A stretch of DNA of 64,000 nt from Spirochaetota bacterium (GCA_016933025.1 JAFGBT010000009.1:124001-188000), one strand, 5' to 3'. Shown: positions 39,222 to 48,092, numbered from the stretch's first letter. The notes: generated by a model from the sequence alone, not told the origin. A program made the numbers and translations.

Positions 39222-40829
39222 TCACACCTTTCCGTTTCCGTTTACGCCGCCGCTCATGAGCTCGCGGCTACGCTGGCCGGCCTTTTTCATGTATTCGAGC
39301 TTGTTAAGCGCGTCCACGAAGGAGTGGATACCCGCTATCGACACGTCGATGTTGGCGGCGCTCCCGAACGCCTTGATCTGCCTGCCCTCGTGCTCGTCGG
39401 CCACGGTCACATGGACCTCGGCGATGGCGTCCGAACCGCCGGTGATTGCCACCAGATTGAACGACTCGATTTTCGCCGTCGTCCCGGTGATTTTCTTGAC
39501 CGCGGTCACGCCGGCATCCACGCCGCCGTTGCCGTGGGCGACCTCGAACATCTCGGCGCTGCCGCGAACGTGGTCCTTGATGGTTACCAGCGCCATGGGC
39601 GGCGAGAACATGCCGGTCGATATCTGGACATTCTCGACTTTGTAGCGCCGCTCATCCTCCTCGCGGAACAGCGACTCGCCGACAAGCACGGCCAGGTCCT
39701 CGTCGAACACCTCCTTCTTGCTGTCGGCAAGCGCCTTGAACAACCGGAAAAACCGCTCGGTCTCCTCCTTCTGCAGGGCGTAACCGAGCGATTCCAGGCG
39801 GTCGAGAACGGCGTGGCGCCCCGAGTGCTTGCCGAGCACCAGGGTCGACTTGTTGATCCCCACGTCCTCCGGCTTCATGATCTCGTAGGTCATGGCGTTC
39901 TTCAGCAGGCCGTCCTGATGTATCCCGGACTCGTGGGCGAAGGCGTTGCTTCCCACGATCGCCTTGTTGGGCTGCACCGACACGCCGGTGATGCTCGTCA
40001 GGAGGCGGCTGGTCGGAACTATCTGCTTCGTGTTGATGTTCGTGCGGAGGTTGAAGAGGTCGCCCCGCGTCCGTATCGCCATCACCAGTTCCTCCATGGC
40101 CGTGTTGCCGGCCCGCTCGCCTATGCCATTGACCGTGCACTCCACCTGACGCGCGCCGGCCTCAATGGCCGCGAGTGAATTGGCGACCGCAAGTCCCAGG
40201 TCGTTATGGCAGTGGACGGATATAATCGCATCGCGGATATTTGGCACATGTTCGAAGAGATACCGGATAAGCCTGTTGAAGTCGGTCGGGATCGCGTAAC
40301 CGACCGTATCCGGTATGTTCACGGTCACCGCCCCGGCCTCGATGACGGCATGCACCATTTCAGCGAGAAAGGCCGGGTCGCTCCGGGTCGCATCCATCGG
40401 CGAAAACTCGACGTTCTTCGTGTATGATTTCGCCTGCCGGACCGAGTCAACCGCTATCTTCAGCACCTCTTCACGCGTCTTCTTGAACTGAAGCTGGATA
40501 TGGATGTCGGAACTCGAAATGAATGTGTGTATCCGGGGATTCTCGGCCCCCTTGATCGCCTTCCATGCCGTGTCGATGTCCTTCGGGTTGGCACGGGCAA
40601 GCCCGGCCACCTGAACGCCGCGGGCCCTGTCGGCAATCGTCTTCACCGCCTCGAAGTCCCCTTCGGAGGCGATCGGGAACCCGGCCTCAATCACGTCCAC
40701 GCCGAGCTTTACCAGCTGGTCCGCAAACAGGATCTTTTCCTTAATATTCATGGTGAAGCCGGGCGACTGCTCGCCGTCCCGAAGGGTTGTATCAAATATA
40801 ATGATGGTATCCTTTTTTTTATCAGTCAT
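39222..40829 (-). CDS. leuA: 2-isopropylmalate synthase
   Basis: LeuA condenses acetyl-CoA with 2-oxoisovalerate, the first step of leucine synthesis. The 535-residue enzyme has DTTLRDGEQSPGFTMN (metal and active-site residues), SVHCHNDLGLAVANSLAAIEAG, ESGIHQDGLLKN, GKHSGRHAVLDRL, and a full C-terminal allosteric domain (VTIKDHVRGSAEMFEVAHGN onward) that binds leucine. AAGGAGA lies about seven bases before ATG. A leucine-rich leader peptide and a terminator lie upstream (41048-41143, 40993-41022), indicating transcription attenuation. No other leu genes follow. Confidence 0.97.
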   Translation of the reverse strand: MTDKKKDTIIIFDTTLRDGEQSPGFTMNIKEKILFADQLVKLGVDVIEAGFPIASEGDFEAVKTIADRARGVQVAGLARANPKDIDTAWKAIKGAENPRIHTFISSSDIHIQLQFKKTREEVLKIAVDSVRQAKSYTKNVEFSPMDATRSDPAFLAEMVHAVIEAGAVTVNIPDTVGYAIPTDFNRLIRYLFEHVPNIRDAIISVHCHNDLGLAVANSLAAIEAGARQVECTVNGIGERAGNTAMEELVMAIRTRGDLFNLRTNINTKQIVPTSRLLTSITGVSVQPNKAIVGSNAFAHESGIHQDGLLKNAMTYEIMKPEDVGINKSTLVLGKHSGRHAVLDRLESLGYALQKEETERFFRLFKALADSKKEVFDEDLAVLVGESLFREEDERRYKVENVQISTGMFSPPMALVTIKDHVRGSAEMFEVAHGNGGVDAGVTAVKKITGTTAKIESFNLVAITGGSDAIAEVHVTVADEHEGRQIKAFGSAANIDVSIAGIHSFVDALNKLEYMKKAGQRSRELMSGGVNGNGKV

Positions 40830-40992
40830 GACAGTTCTCCTTAAAAATCGTTATCGTTCCCTGTAAGCGCCGTCCCGGCGCCAAGCAAGCAGGGGGACAG
40901 GCCCCGCAGCCTCCCGGACGACAACGCAGTATCGACCATGCAATTATTAATCCTCATCCTCTTCATCGGGCATTTTCCCCGTATCATACAAC

Positions 40993-41022
40993 AAAAAAAG
41001 CCGCCACATGTGTGACGGCTTT
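40993..41022 (-). terminator. attenuator terminator in the leuA leader
   Basis: On the minus strand AAAGCCG (from 41022) pairs with CGGCTTT (to 40997) with a further CAC/GTG inside, and a run of seven T follows. It lies between the leader peptide stop (41048) and leuA. It would stop transcription when leucine is plentiful. Confidence 0.85.
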
Positions 41023-41047
41023 CTGGTTCTCTTCCTTATAAAAGGCA

Positions 41048-41143
41048 TCACAGCACATGGCCGGCGAGCGTGACCTCCAGGCCGAGTAACAGGCAAAGCA
41101 ACAGGCTGTTAAGCAGTGATGTCATTTCTGTTTTCATTGTCAT
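41048..41143 (-). CDS. leuL: leucine-rich leader peptide of the leuA attenuator
   Basis: This is a 31-codon frame, of which 11 codons are leucine: Leu at residues 10, 11, 14, 15, 16, 18, 19, 20, 22, 26 and 31, including two LLL runs. It ends TGA 26 bases before the terminator hairpin. The leucine codons are mixed (CTG, CTT, TTG, TTA, CTC). ATG 41143 or 41137 could start it; the ribosome site is weak. The position upstream of leuA and the terminator fit classical amino-acid attenuation. Translation has not been shown. Confidence 0.8.
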   Translation of the reverse strand: MTMKTEMTSLLNSLLLCLLLGLEVTLAGHVL

Positions 41144-41337
41144 ATAACTGGATTAGACCGAAATGATCCGGGCGATCCATAGTGATTATCGGATACATGA
41201 TCAGTCCCTCCCCGATTATTGTCAATAGAAAATCTAAAAAAAATTTCTGCCGGGCCTGCACTCTTGAAGTTATTAATCCCTTGACTTTATAGGAACTGGG
41301 AACACAATCACGTCCGATAGCATTTCATGGACGGCTC

Positions 41338-42147
41338 ATGCGTCAGGTCAAGGGATTCATACAGATATACAGCAGGCAGGCAAGAGACCGGGTCATCGAG
41401 GCGGGGAAGAAGTTCCTCGCCGTTGAAGGCCTTGAGATCCTGTCTTCCGAGCTGTTTGCCTGCGTCGATGAGCTCATCAAGAACGCCGTCAAGGCAAACT
41501 ACAAATTCCTCCTTTTAAGAGAGCGGATCATCGAAAAATTCCGGCAGCTCTGGCCCGACAAGACGGAACGGGAAATCGAGGAGGACATCAGTGACCTGAT
41601 CAAGATACCGGGGGGGTTCAACCGCCTGGCCGAGGAGATCCTGAAAACCGAGGACATATCGGCCAGCGTCCGGGAAATCCTGAACGAAGAATCAATCCTG
41701 CTCTCGATCAAGAACAGCGCCTATAAGGAAAAGCGAAAGCTCGCTCCGGAGGAACGGGAAACCCTGCTGGGCCTTTCGCACTTCAACGGCATCAGGGAGA
41801 AGATCGAAAGGACCGGAGTCAGGATAATACTCAGAATACAGGCGGACAAAGACTACATCTACATCGAGGTGACGAATACGGCCCCTATTCTGGAAAAAGA
41901 CCTGAACCGAATCCACGAAAAACGCGAGCGGCACCGGCGCTACAAGGAGGAAGGACGGGAGCAGGAATATTTTGCCGACAGTATCGACACCAGCGAATCC
42001 GGCTTTGGACTCGGGTACGCGAAAATTGACGCGATCCTGAACGACTGGGGCATCGGCGGAGAGCGCGCCATCACGATCATATCAGCCATCAACACGACGG
42101 TCATGCTGACGCTCCCCATCGACGGGCTCAAAGAGCAATTTAAATAA
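41338..42147 (+). CDS. histidine-kinase-like (GHKL) ATPase without phospho-acceptor domain
   Basis: The 269-residue protein shows a Bergerat-type ATP site: N box SELFACVDELIKNAVKANYK (about residues 37-56) and a G2-like SGFGLGYAKIDAILND near the end. A long helical insert (LRERIIEKFRQLWPD to EERETLLG) separates the N box from the sheet IILRIQADKDYIYIEVTNTAPIL. The usual D-x-G-x-G G1 box is replaced by VTNTAP. No H box, receiver or sensor domain is seen. It may be an anti-sigma-type or partner kinase. A strong hairpin follows the stop. Confidence 0.7.
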   Translation: MRQVKGFIQIYSRQARDRVIEAGKKFLAVEGLEILSSELFACVDELIKNAVKANYKFLLLRERIIEKFRQLWPDKTEREIEEDISDLIKIPGGFNRLAEEILKTEDISASVREILNEESILLSIKNSAYKEKRKLAPEERETLLGLSHFNGIREKIERTGVRIILRIQADKDYIYIEVTNTAPILEKDLNRIHEKRERHRRYKEEGREQEYFADSIDTSESGFGLGYAKIDAILNDWGIGGERAITIISAINTTVMLTLPIDGLKEQFK

Positions 42148-42149
42148 CA

Positions 42150-42187
42150 CATGCGATGGCGGGGTCACGAGACCCCGCCATCGCATG
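42150..42187 (+). terminator. perfect 17-bp hairpin after the GHKL ATPase gene
   Basis: CATGCGATGGCGGGGTC (42150-42166) pairs fully with 42171-42187 around the loop ACGA, starting three bases after the TAA. No U-run follows, only ATATACC. It separates this gene from the PAP2 gene. Confidence 0.75.
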
Positions 42188-42225
42188 ATATACCAAATTC
42201 CATATTTCGGAGTAATCAAGAGCAA

Positions 42226-43140
42226 ATGGATTCCTTTTTCAGCAACCAATTACTCTTCGGCGAAGAGATACTGAACAGTCTCCACATTTTTGCCGGCACC
42301 TGGCTTGACCGGTTCATGCTAACCATCACGTTCGCCGGGAGCAATCTTTTCTACACCATGACGCTCCCGGTACTCTACTGGTGCTGGGACCGGAAAAAGG
42401 CGCTCTACACCGGCGCCGTCTTTCTGATAGCAATGTCGGTCAATGACACGCTTAAGGTCCTGTTCAGTCATCCGCGCCCGGACCCGGAACGGCTGCTGCC
42501 CGGTATCGCCGAGCTGACAGCGCGGCACAGGCCGCGCGGGCCCGGCTTCCCGAGCGGGCACACGCAGGGATCGCTCGCATTCTGGGGCGCGATAACCTAC
42601 ATGGCCCGCAACAGAACCGTGACGGTCGCCTCGGCTCTGCTGATAATTCTTGTCCCCTACTCGCGCATTTATCTGGGCGTCCATTACCTCGGCGACGTTA
42701 TCGGCGGCTACCTGTTCGGGCTGCTCTGCCTCGCCGCGATCATCCCTGCGGCGCGGTTCACGGAGAAACACTATCGCGCGTTCAATACCGCGATACTGAC
42801 TTCAGCGGTCATCGTCATTCCCTTCATTATTTTCATCGCGGTGCCCGGCGATTATATCAACACCACCATGGGCACGATTTCAGGGTTCATGACCGGCGCG
42901 CTCATGGCCGAAGGGAGGATCGCATTCAATACACGAAACAGGCCCAGGAACCAGATCGCAAAGACCGTGCTCGGCCTGTCCGTGGTCGCTGCGCTCCGCT
43001 TCGGTCTGAAGCGGCTCCTGCCCGGCGTCCCCGCCTCAGGATTCTTCATCTACTGGCTGATAGGATTCTGGTGTTCCCTGGGCGCGCCCTGGGTTTTCTC
43101 TAAAATAAAGGGGCTGCAGGGGGATGTCGGGGTGCTCTGA
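42226..43140 (+). CDS. PAP2-superfamily membrane phosphatase
   Basis: The 304-residue integral membrane protein has about eight spans. All three PAP2 motifs are intact: KVLFSHPRP (motif 1 lysine and arginine), GFPSGHTQGSLAFW (motif 2) and SRIYLGVHYLGDVIGG (motif 3). It should hydrolyse a lipid phosphate at the membrane, such as undecaprenyl pyrophosphate. Start 42226 (MDSFFSNQ, CGGAG about twelve bases upstream) is preferred because the longer frame to 42151 reads through the terminator hairpin. It is followed by the 41-bp tandem repeat array. Confidence 0.9.
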   Translation: MDSFFSNQLLFGEEILNSLHIFAGTWLDRFMLTITFAGSNLFYTMTLPVLYWCWDRKKALYTGAVFLIAMSVNDTLKVLFSHPRPDPERLLPGIAELTARHRPRGPGFPSGHTQGSLAFWGAITYMARNRTVTVASALLIILVPYSRIYLGVHYLGDVIGGYLFGLLCLAAIIPAARFTEKHYRAFNTAILTSAVIVIPFIIFIAVPGDYINTTMGTISGFMTGALMAEGRIAFNTRNRPRNQIAKTVLGLSVVAALRFGLKRLLPGVPASGFFIYWLIGFWCSLGAPWVFSKIKGLQGDVGVL

Positions 43141-43148
43141 CCTATGGA

Positions 43149-43271
43149 CCGATAACTATCGGGCCTGATGTCTCTGACCCCCTTAATTACCGATAACTAT
43201 CGGGCCGGAGTCACTCTGAACACCTGATAACCGATAACTATCGGCCGAAAAGTTACTCTGACCCCCGACCC
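43149..43271. repeat. three tandem 41-bp repeat units
   Basis: CCGATAACTATCGG begins at 43149, 43190 and 43231, spaced exactly 41 bases. After each palindrome comes GCC/GGA-type sequence, then CTCTGAC/CTCTGAA and a C-rich end. Unit 2 is the most diverged (CTCTGAACACC). The same unit occurs singly at 45760-45814 and degenerately at 8914-9055. Here it fills the gap between the PAP2 stop and the terminator of the converging propeller gene. Confidence 0.85.
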
Positions 43272-43272
43272 C

Positions 43273-43302
43273 AAATAAAAAGGCCGGGATTTATACCCGG
43301 CC
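43273..43302 (-). terminator. intrinsic terminator of the propeller lipoprotein gene
   Basis: On the minus strand GGCCGGG pairs with CCCGGCC (43302-43296 and 43288-43282, loop of seven), followed by TTTTTATTT. It lies 24 bases beyond the stop codon. It is a textbook rho-independent terminator. Confidence 0.85.
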
Positions 43303-43325
43303 CGAAGCCTCGCATCAACAAGATG

Positions 43326-45677
43326 TCACCAGTCATACCCGACCGGCTGGCCACTCCTTAGACTGATAGCCGCAAGATACGGCATTGAAGAACCGTTGAC
43401 TCCTGTGAAGCCACCTCCCAGGTACATGGTAGCGCCGTACACCTCTATTGCCATGACCGTATTGTCAAGATGGGTACGTATACTATTCAGCGTAGCGGAC
43501 GTGAGGTCGAAGATAGCGACACGGTCCAGGGCTGGCATCAACGGCGGATTAATGGCCATGGTGGTGAAGTCTCCGCCGACGTAGAGCCTTCCGCCAGAGA
43601 CTTTTAATGTGCTCACAAACATATCCGGCTGGGGGTCCCAGGGCGAGGGTACGCCGGTTGCCGCGTCAACGGCAGCCAGGTATTGCCGCGCCGTGCCGGA
43701 ATTCAGGAGGTTCCCGAACTCCCCGCCCAGGTACAGGCTGCCCCCTGAAATCGCAAGTGCCAACACCGGGGCATCCGGATTCGGGTCCCACGCCGAAATC
43801 GTCTCGCCGCTTGCCGCATCAAGCGCGGCGAGGTAGTTCCTTGAAAGCGCGCTTCCAATATAACCGAAACTTCCGCCCACATACAGAATATCGCCGTCTG
43901 CCAGCATGGTGTAAACCGGGCCGCCCGCGCCGATATCCCATCCCTGGCCGGGGGTCGTCGGATGCACCGTGTATCCCGTGTCTTTATCAATCGCCGCGAT
44001 ATTCGAACGCGCAACAACGGTCGCATCGGGATTTGTAACCTGGGTGAAGCTGCCGCCGGCATAGACTACGGAGCCGTTAATTGCCAGGGATGAGACCGGG
44101 CCGTCGCAGTGCGGCTCCCACACGATCGGCCAACCAGTGGTTCCGTCGATGGCGGCGATATTGTCTCTTGGAACCGTAACTCCCAGATAATCAAATCCGG
44201 TGAAATCGCCGCCGACATATACCGTGTCGTCATCCGCCTTCATGGCATTGACAGTGTTCCCGATCATCCCAGGGTCCCAGTCGGACAGGAGGCCTGTCGA
44301 AAGATCAACCGCGGCAAGCCCGTTCCTGGCATGATAATTAATACCGGCGAACGAACCGCCGACGTATACCTTGCGGGGGACCGATTTAACCGTATAAACA
44401 GAACCATTCGGATCGGGATTCCAACCGGTGATGTCGCCGGTTGACAAATCAAAGGACGCGGCAAAATTTCTCGTATAATCGACACCGCCCGAATTGATGG
44501 TGGTGAACAGACCGCCTATGAAAAGAATATCGCCTATAATACTTGCACTTGTCACCCAGTCATTGGGAGTGATCGTCCATGATGCCGGAATACCGGTTAT
44601 AGGGTCGAGGATTGCAATATACTGTCGCGTATACATAGTTAGCGGCCATGCCGTGTTGTCGGTAAACGCGGTAAAGGTGCCGTATGTAATCAGTCCAGCG
44701 CCGGACATGGTCATAGCTATAACCTGACCGTTGGCATTCGGATCCCACGCGGTAGCAGCGCCTGTAGCTCCCGGCGAACCAACGGCATCCAGCTCGGCGA
44801 TATAATTTCTCGTCTGGCCGCCTATTGTGGGGGTGCCGAGGCTGTCGTTAAACGCGCCTGCCGCGAACACGCTGTCGCCGGAAACCACTATCGAATATAC
44901 CGAGCTATTCGCGTTCGGGTCCCATGTCGCGACAGCTGAGCCGTCCGTGTTATTCAGTGCGGCGATATAGTTCCTGACAGCTCCGCCGATGGCTGTAAAA
45001 TCACCACCGGCATAGATGATATTCCCGGAAAGCGTAATTACCGTCACTCCGCCATCGGCATCCGGGTTCCAGTCCGTTGCCACGCCGGTGCCGGCATCAA
45101 GTACTGCGATATAGTTTCGCGACCGTCCGCCGATTGTAATCGTTCCGGCAACGCCGCCATCATTAAAGTAACCGCCCACATACACCAGGTTTCCTGAAAC
45201 CGCTATGGCCATTACGTCGCCGTTCGCGATCGGGTTCCAGTCATCAACGGAACCGTCAGGCCTGATATGAGCGAGATTGTTCTTCGGCTTGTTGCCTACC
45301 CGAAAGAACCAGCCGCCGATATACCAGCCGCCTTTGCCGTCAGGAGCAACCGCATTCACCGCTCCATCTATATACGGGACCTTCCCGTCAGGAACTACCA
45401 TGCCGCTGGTAGCGTCCAGCACTGCTCCGCCGCCGGTGTTGGCATACACGTTAGTAAACTGGCCGCCGAAATATACATTGTTCCCGGAACGTGTTATGGC
45501 GAAGACAGGGCCGTCGGTGACCCAGCTGGTCCACGGGTAAACATAACCGCCGCCACCTTTAAAATTGAAAGCTTCCGGAAGATAGGTGCTGGTTTCCTGC
45601 GTGCAGGATGAACATGTGGCTATCACTATCAACAGGATTAAAGGTGAGGCAACCCTGCTGATTATTTTGATTGGCAT
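43326..45677 (-). CDS. secreted lipoprotein of fourteen beta-propeller repeats
   Basis: The 783-residue product has a lipoprotein signal (LILLIVIATCSSC) then about fourteen repeats of roughly 50 residues, each of the form V-x-A-I-x-x-S-G-x-x-V-Y-x-GG-x-F ... N-Y-I-A-x-L-D-x-x-T-G ... W-D/N-P. Fourteen repeats suggest two seven-bladed propellers in tandem. The repeats are similar to outer-surface delta-60/kelch-like proteins; no enzyme residues stand out. Start 45677 (MPIKIISRV) has GGAGGG six bases upstream, so the longer frame to 45704 is rejected. The terminator follows at 43273. Confidence 0.85.
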   Translation of the reverse strand: MPIKIISRVASPLILLIVIATCSSCTQETSTYLPEAFNFKGGGGYVYPWTSWVTDGPVFAITRSGNNVYFGGQFTNVYANTGGGAVLDATSGMVVPDGKVPYIDGAVNAVAPDGKGGWYIGGWFFRVGNKPKNNLAHIRPDGSVDDWNPIANGDVMAIAVSGNLVYVGGYFNDGGVAGTITIGGRSRNYIAVLDAGTGVATDWNPDADGGVTVITLSGNIIYAGGDFTAIGGAVRNYIAALNNTDGSAVATWDPNANSSVYSIVVSGDSVFAAGAFNDSLGTPTIGGQTRNYIAELDAVGSPGATGAATAWDPNANGQVIAMTMSGAGLITYGTFTAFTDNTAWPLTMYTRQYIAILDPITGIPASWTITPNDWVTSASIIGDILFIGGLFTTINSGGVDYTRNFAASFDLSTGDITGWNPDPNGSVYTVKSVPRKVYVGGSFAGINYHARNGLAAVDLSTGLLSDWDPGMIGNTVNAMKADDDTVYVGGDFTGFDYLGVTVPRDNIAAIDGTTGWPIVWEPHCDGPVSSLAINGSVVYAGGSFTQVTNPDATVVARSNIAAIDKDTGYTVHPTTPGQGWDIGAGGPVYTMLADGDILYVGGSFGYIGSALSRNYLAALDAASGETISAWDPNPDAPVLALAISGGSLYLGGEFGNLLNSGTARQYLAAVDAATGVPSPWDPQPDMFVSTLKVSGGRLYVGGDFTTMAINPPLMPALDRVAIFDLTSATLNSIRTHLDNTVMAIEVYGATMYLGGGFTGVNGSSMPYLAAISLRSGQPVGYDW

Positions 45678-45759
45678 ATAGCCCTCCGGGACGGATTCAT
45701 ACAACCTTAATTAATTTAACATAAAATTAGATAATGTCAATTAATTTGTACGACTTGTC

Positions 45760-45814
45760 TTACTCTGACCCCTTGATTACCGATAACTATCGGGCCGGAA
45801 AGTTACTCTGACCC
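45760..45814. repeat. single copy of the CCGATAACTATCGG/TTACTCTGACC repeat
   Basis: TTACTCTGACCCC (45760-45772), CCGATAACTATCGG (45780-45793) and TTACTCTGACCCC (45803 on) occupy the propeller-alr gap. The two TTACTCTGACC words are 43 bases apart. They are near-identical to units in the 43149-43271 array and at 8914-9055. Confidence 0.8.
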
Positions 45815-45830
45815 CCGGTTGGACCGCCGC

Positions 45831-46979
45831 CTAATCGATATAAATCCGCGGAACACGCAGGCTGATGCAGGAGAGGAACTCGTATGTTATCGTCCCGATT
45901 TTTTCGCAGAGCGACTCCAGGGGGATCGCCGAGCCGTTCATCTCGCCGAACAGGAGGACATCGTCGCCGTTATATGCCGTGCCCTCCGGTCCAATATCGA
46001 CCATGATCTGGTCCATGCACACGGCGCCGACAACCGGGTGCGTCTTTCCCCTGACGGCGACCTCACCGCGGTTCGACAGGAGCCGGCTGTACCCGTCGCC
46101 ATACCCGACCGGTAGAGTTACAATGCGCGTCTGTCCCTTTGTGGTGTATGTATGATTGTAACTTATGCCGGTCCCCGCCGGAACGACCTTGAAATACGAT
46201 ACCTTGGTCTTGAGCGACATGGCAGGGAGAATCCTACGGCCGCCGAACTCCCTCAGGGGATCGTACCCAAACGGATCGTACCCGTAGAGCATGATGCCGG
46301 GCCGCACCATGGTGAAATGGGATTGCGGCGCGCCGATGATCGCGGCGGAGTTCGACAGGTGTACCAGGGGGGGGAGGATGTTCCTCCGCGCCATGAAACC
46401 GGCAATGTTTTCGAATCGCTTTATCTGCTCGTTCGTGAATTGCCGGTCCGACTCCGCCTTTGCCAGGTGCGAGAACACGCCGCGCAACTCGATGTTCGGG
46501 AGGGCAATGGCGCGCTCGATGAACCGCTCGGCGTTATACCAGTGAACGCCGATCCGCTCCATGCCGGTGTCAATTTTCAGATGGACCTTCGCCGTGGCGC
46601 CCATGCGCGCCGCGACAGAGGAAATCGCCGAAGACTTGTCGTGCGAAGAGCTGGTTATCTCGATATCGTATTTGATGAAGTCCTCGATCTGGTCCGTGTT
46701 GATGGCGCCGCAGACCAGTATGGGCGCCGTGATGCCGCTCCGGCGGAGATAGACCGCCTCCTCGAGATACGCGACGCCGAGGTAGTGCGCCCCGCTCTTT
46801 AAAAACTCCTCGGACACGGTCCTGATGCCATGACCGTAGGCGTTTGACTTCACCATCGCCATGATCTTCACGTCCTTCCCGACAAGGGACCTCACGATTT
46901 CCATGTTGTTGCGGAGCCTGCCGAGCGAGACCTCGGCCCTGGTGGGACGATTCTGGTATGTTTCTATCTGGAGCTGCAT
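45831..46979 (-). CDS. alr: alanine racemase
   Basis: This PLP enzyme makes D-alanine for peptidoglycan. The 382 residues start RAEVSLGRLRNNMEIVRSLV. The PLP lysine is in AMVKSNAYGHG (about residue 43), the catalytic tyrosine in GISYNHTYTTKGQ, and GAVCMDQIMVDIG with the barrel-to-beta domain link is intact. It is a single gene with the repeat element downstream. Confidence 0.96.
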   Translation of the reverse strand: MQLQIETYQNRPTRAEVSLGRLRNNMEIVRSLVGKDVKIMAMVKSNAYGHGIRTVSEEFLKSGAHYLGVAYLEEAVYLRRSGITAPILVCGAINTDQIEDFIKYDIEITSSSHDKSSAISSVAARMGATAKVHLKIDTGMERIGVHWYNAERFIERAIALPNIELRGVFSHLAKAESDRQFTNEQIKRFENIAGFMARRNILPPLVHLSNSAAIIGAPQSHFTMVRPGIMLYGYDPFGYDPLREFGGRRILPAMSLKTKVSYFKVVPAGTGISYNHTYTTKGQTRIVTLPVGYGDGYSRLLSNRGEVAVRGKTHPVVGAVCMDQIMVDIGPEGTAYNGDDVLLFGEMNGSAIPLESLCEKIGTITYEFLSCISLRVPRIYID

Positions 46980-47062
46980 GGACGTCGATTATGCCGCGCT
47001 CTCCTTTTTGTCAATGATTATACGCGCGGGCGGTGCCGCGTGGATCAGCCTTCATGCGAGGC

Positions 47063-48028
47063 TCACCCCCGCTTCCCGATATGGAAGGTGTATATAGCCG
47101 ACAGGGTAAAGCCAAAGAAGTGATCGTACTGTCTGTCGATGATGTTCATCGTGACATCGTTGCTCCATAGATTACCGGTCCTCTGGCGGTTGAACAGGAG
47201 CTGATACCTGCCGCCGAGCGCCAGTGTCGTATTGATCCGGTCGATGGTGTACGCCAGCGACAGGGACGCCGCGCCCCCGTAGGAAATGAATCTTCCCCGC
47301 GGCAGGTAGTATTGCGAGAATACGTAGGCGGTTGGTGTAAATGTGTAAGAATCGTTCAGGCTCTGATCGGCCTTCTCCGTGCACCAGAGGAATACGCCGG
47401 AGAGGTTGACGAGCAGGTAAAGGTTTTCGACGAGCGGCACGGTAACGCCGACCCCGAGCCCGGGGCCGTAACACTCTACACTGTCCGTACCCTCGGAATG
47501 AATGATGTTGATCGTGGGGTAACCGACGAAGTCATAATAATGAATGGTTTCCCTGTAGCGGTATCCCTGCGCCTTGAACCCGGCATACAGCTTGAAGTAC
47601 CTGTGCAGAGCACAACCGATGGTGGTGTCGCTGTCCCACTTCAGCACGCTGCGGCTGTACCCCTTGTTCGTGACTCCCGCCACGCCGTCGATATAATCCA
47701 GGCCTGTGGCGAAATTCCTGGTGTGGAAATTCATTCTGCCGAGGACCGTCACCGTCGAGATGGTCCACCGGTCGAGAAAGCTTATGGATATGATCGGCCC
47801 GGCCATTGCGGCGGAAGACGGCTTGAAATCATGGGCATCCTCGAACCAGTAACCCGCAACATCGTTCCATTGATACAGGCCGGTCCACTTGTTGTCCGCC
47901 CATGCCGGCTGCCACCAGACGTACCAGGCGGTGCCGCCGAGGCTGATGCTCGCCGATGCAGCCGCCATCACCGGGAACAAGAGGACGAAAATAAAAAGAA
48001 AAACAACGGCGTGTTTGTATCGCTTCAT
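47063..48028 (-). CDS. predicted outer-membrane beta-barrel protein
   Basis: This 321-residue protein has a signal peptide (MKRYKHAVVFLFIFVLLFPV ending ASAS) and alternating aromatic strands: WYVWWQPAWADNKW, YGGAASLSLAYTIDRINTTL, FFGFTLSAIYTFHIG. Trp and Tyr are abundant. It has no recognisable catalytic or transport motif. ATG 48028 is preferred because it gives a proper signal peptide; ATG 48046 and a further upstream frame are open but unlikely. No strong ribosome site is seen. It lies just downstream of the ahcY terminator. Confidence 0.7.
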   Translation of the reverse strand: MKRYKHAVVFLFIFVLLFPVMAAASASISLGGTAWYVWWQPAWADNKWTGLYQWNDVAGYWFEDAHDFKPSSAAMAGPIISISFLDRWTISTVTVLGRMNFHTRNFATGLDYIDGVAGVTNKGYSRSVLKWDSDTTIGCALHRYFKLYAGFKAQGYRYRETIHYYDFVGYPTINIIHSEGTDSVECYGPGLGVGVTVPLVENLYLLVNLSGVFLWCTEKADQSLNDSYTFTPTAYVFSQYYLPRGRFISYGGAASLSLAYTIDRINTTLALGGRYQLLFNRQRTGNLWSNDVTMNIIDRQYDHFFGFTLSAIYTFHIGKRG

Positions 48029-48092
48029 GCAGTTAGCATGAACCATAAGTGAGCTGATGTCAATTACAAAATCACGGCGACATGAAGACAAA

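Noticed and set aside
39324-40178. 284-codon open frame on the plus strand
   Set aside because: It is antisense to leuA, and its composition is shadow-like (rich in Arg, His, Val).
40830-41337. T-box leader before leuA
   Set aside because: No T-box sequence of the TGGNACCGCG type was found. The Leu-rich peptide and terminator explain the region.
43149-43271. Short CRISPR-like array
   Set aside because: The sequence between the palindromes is itself similar from unit to unit, so there are no unique spacers. There are only three units and no cas genes.
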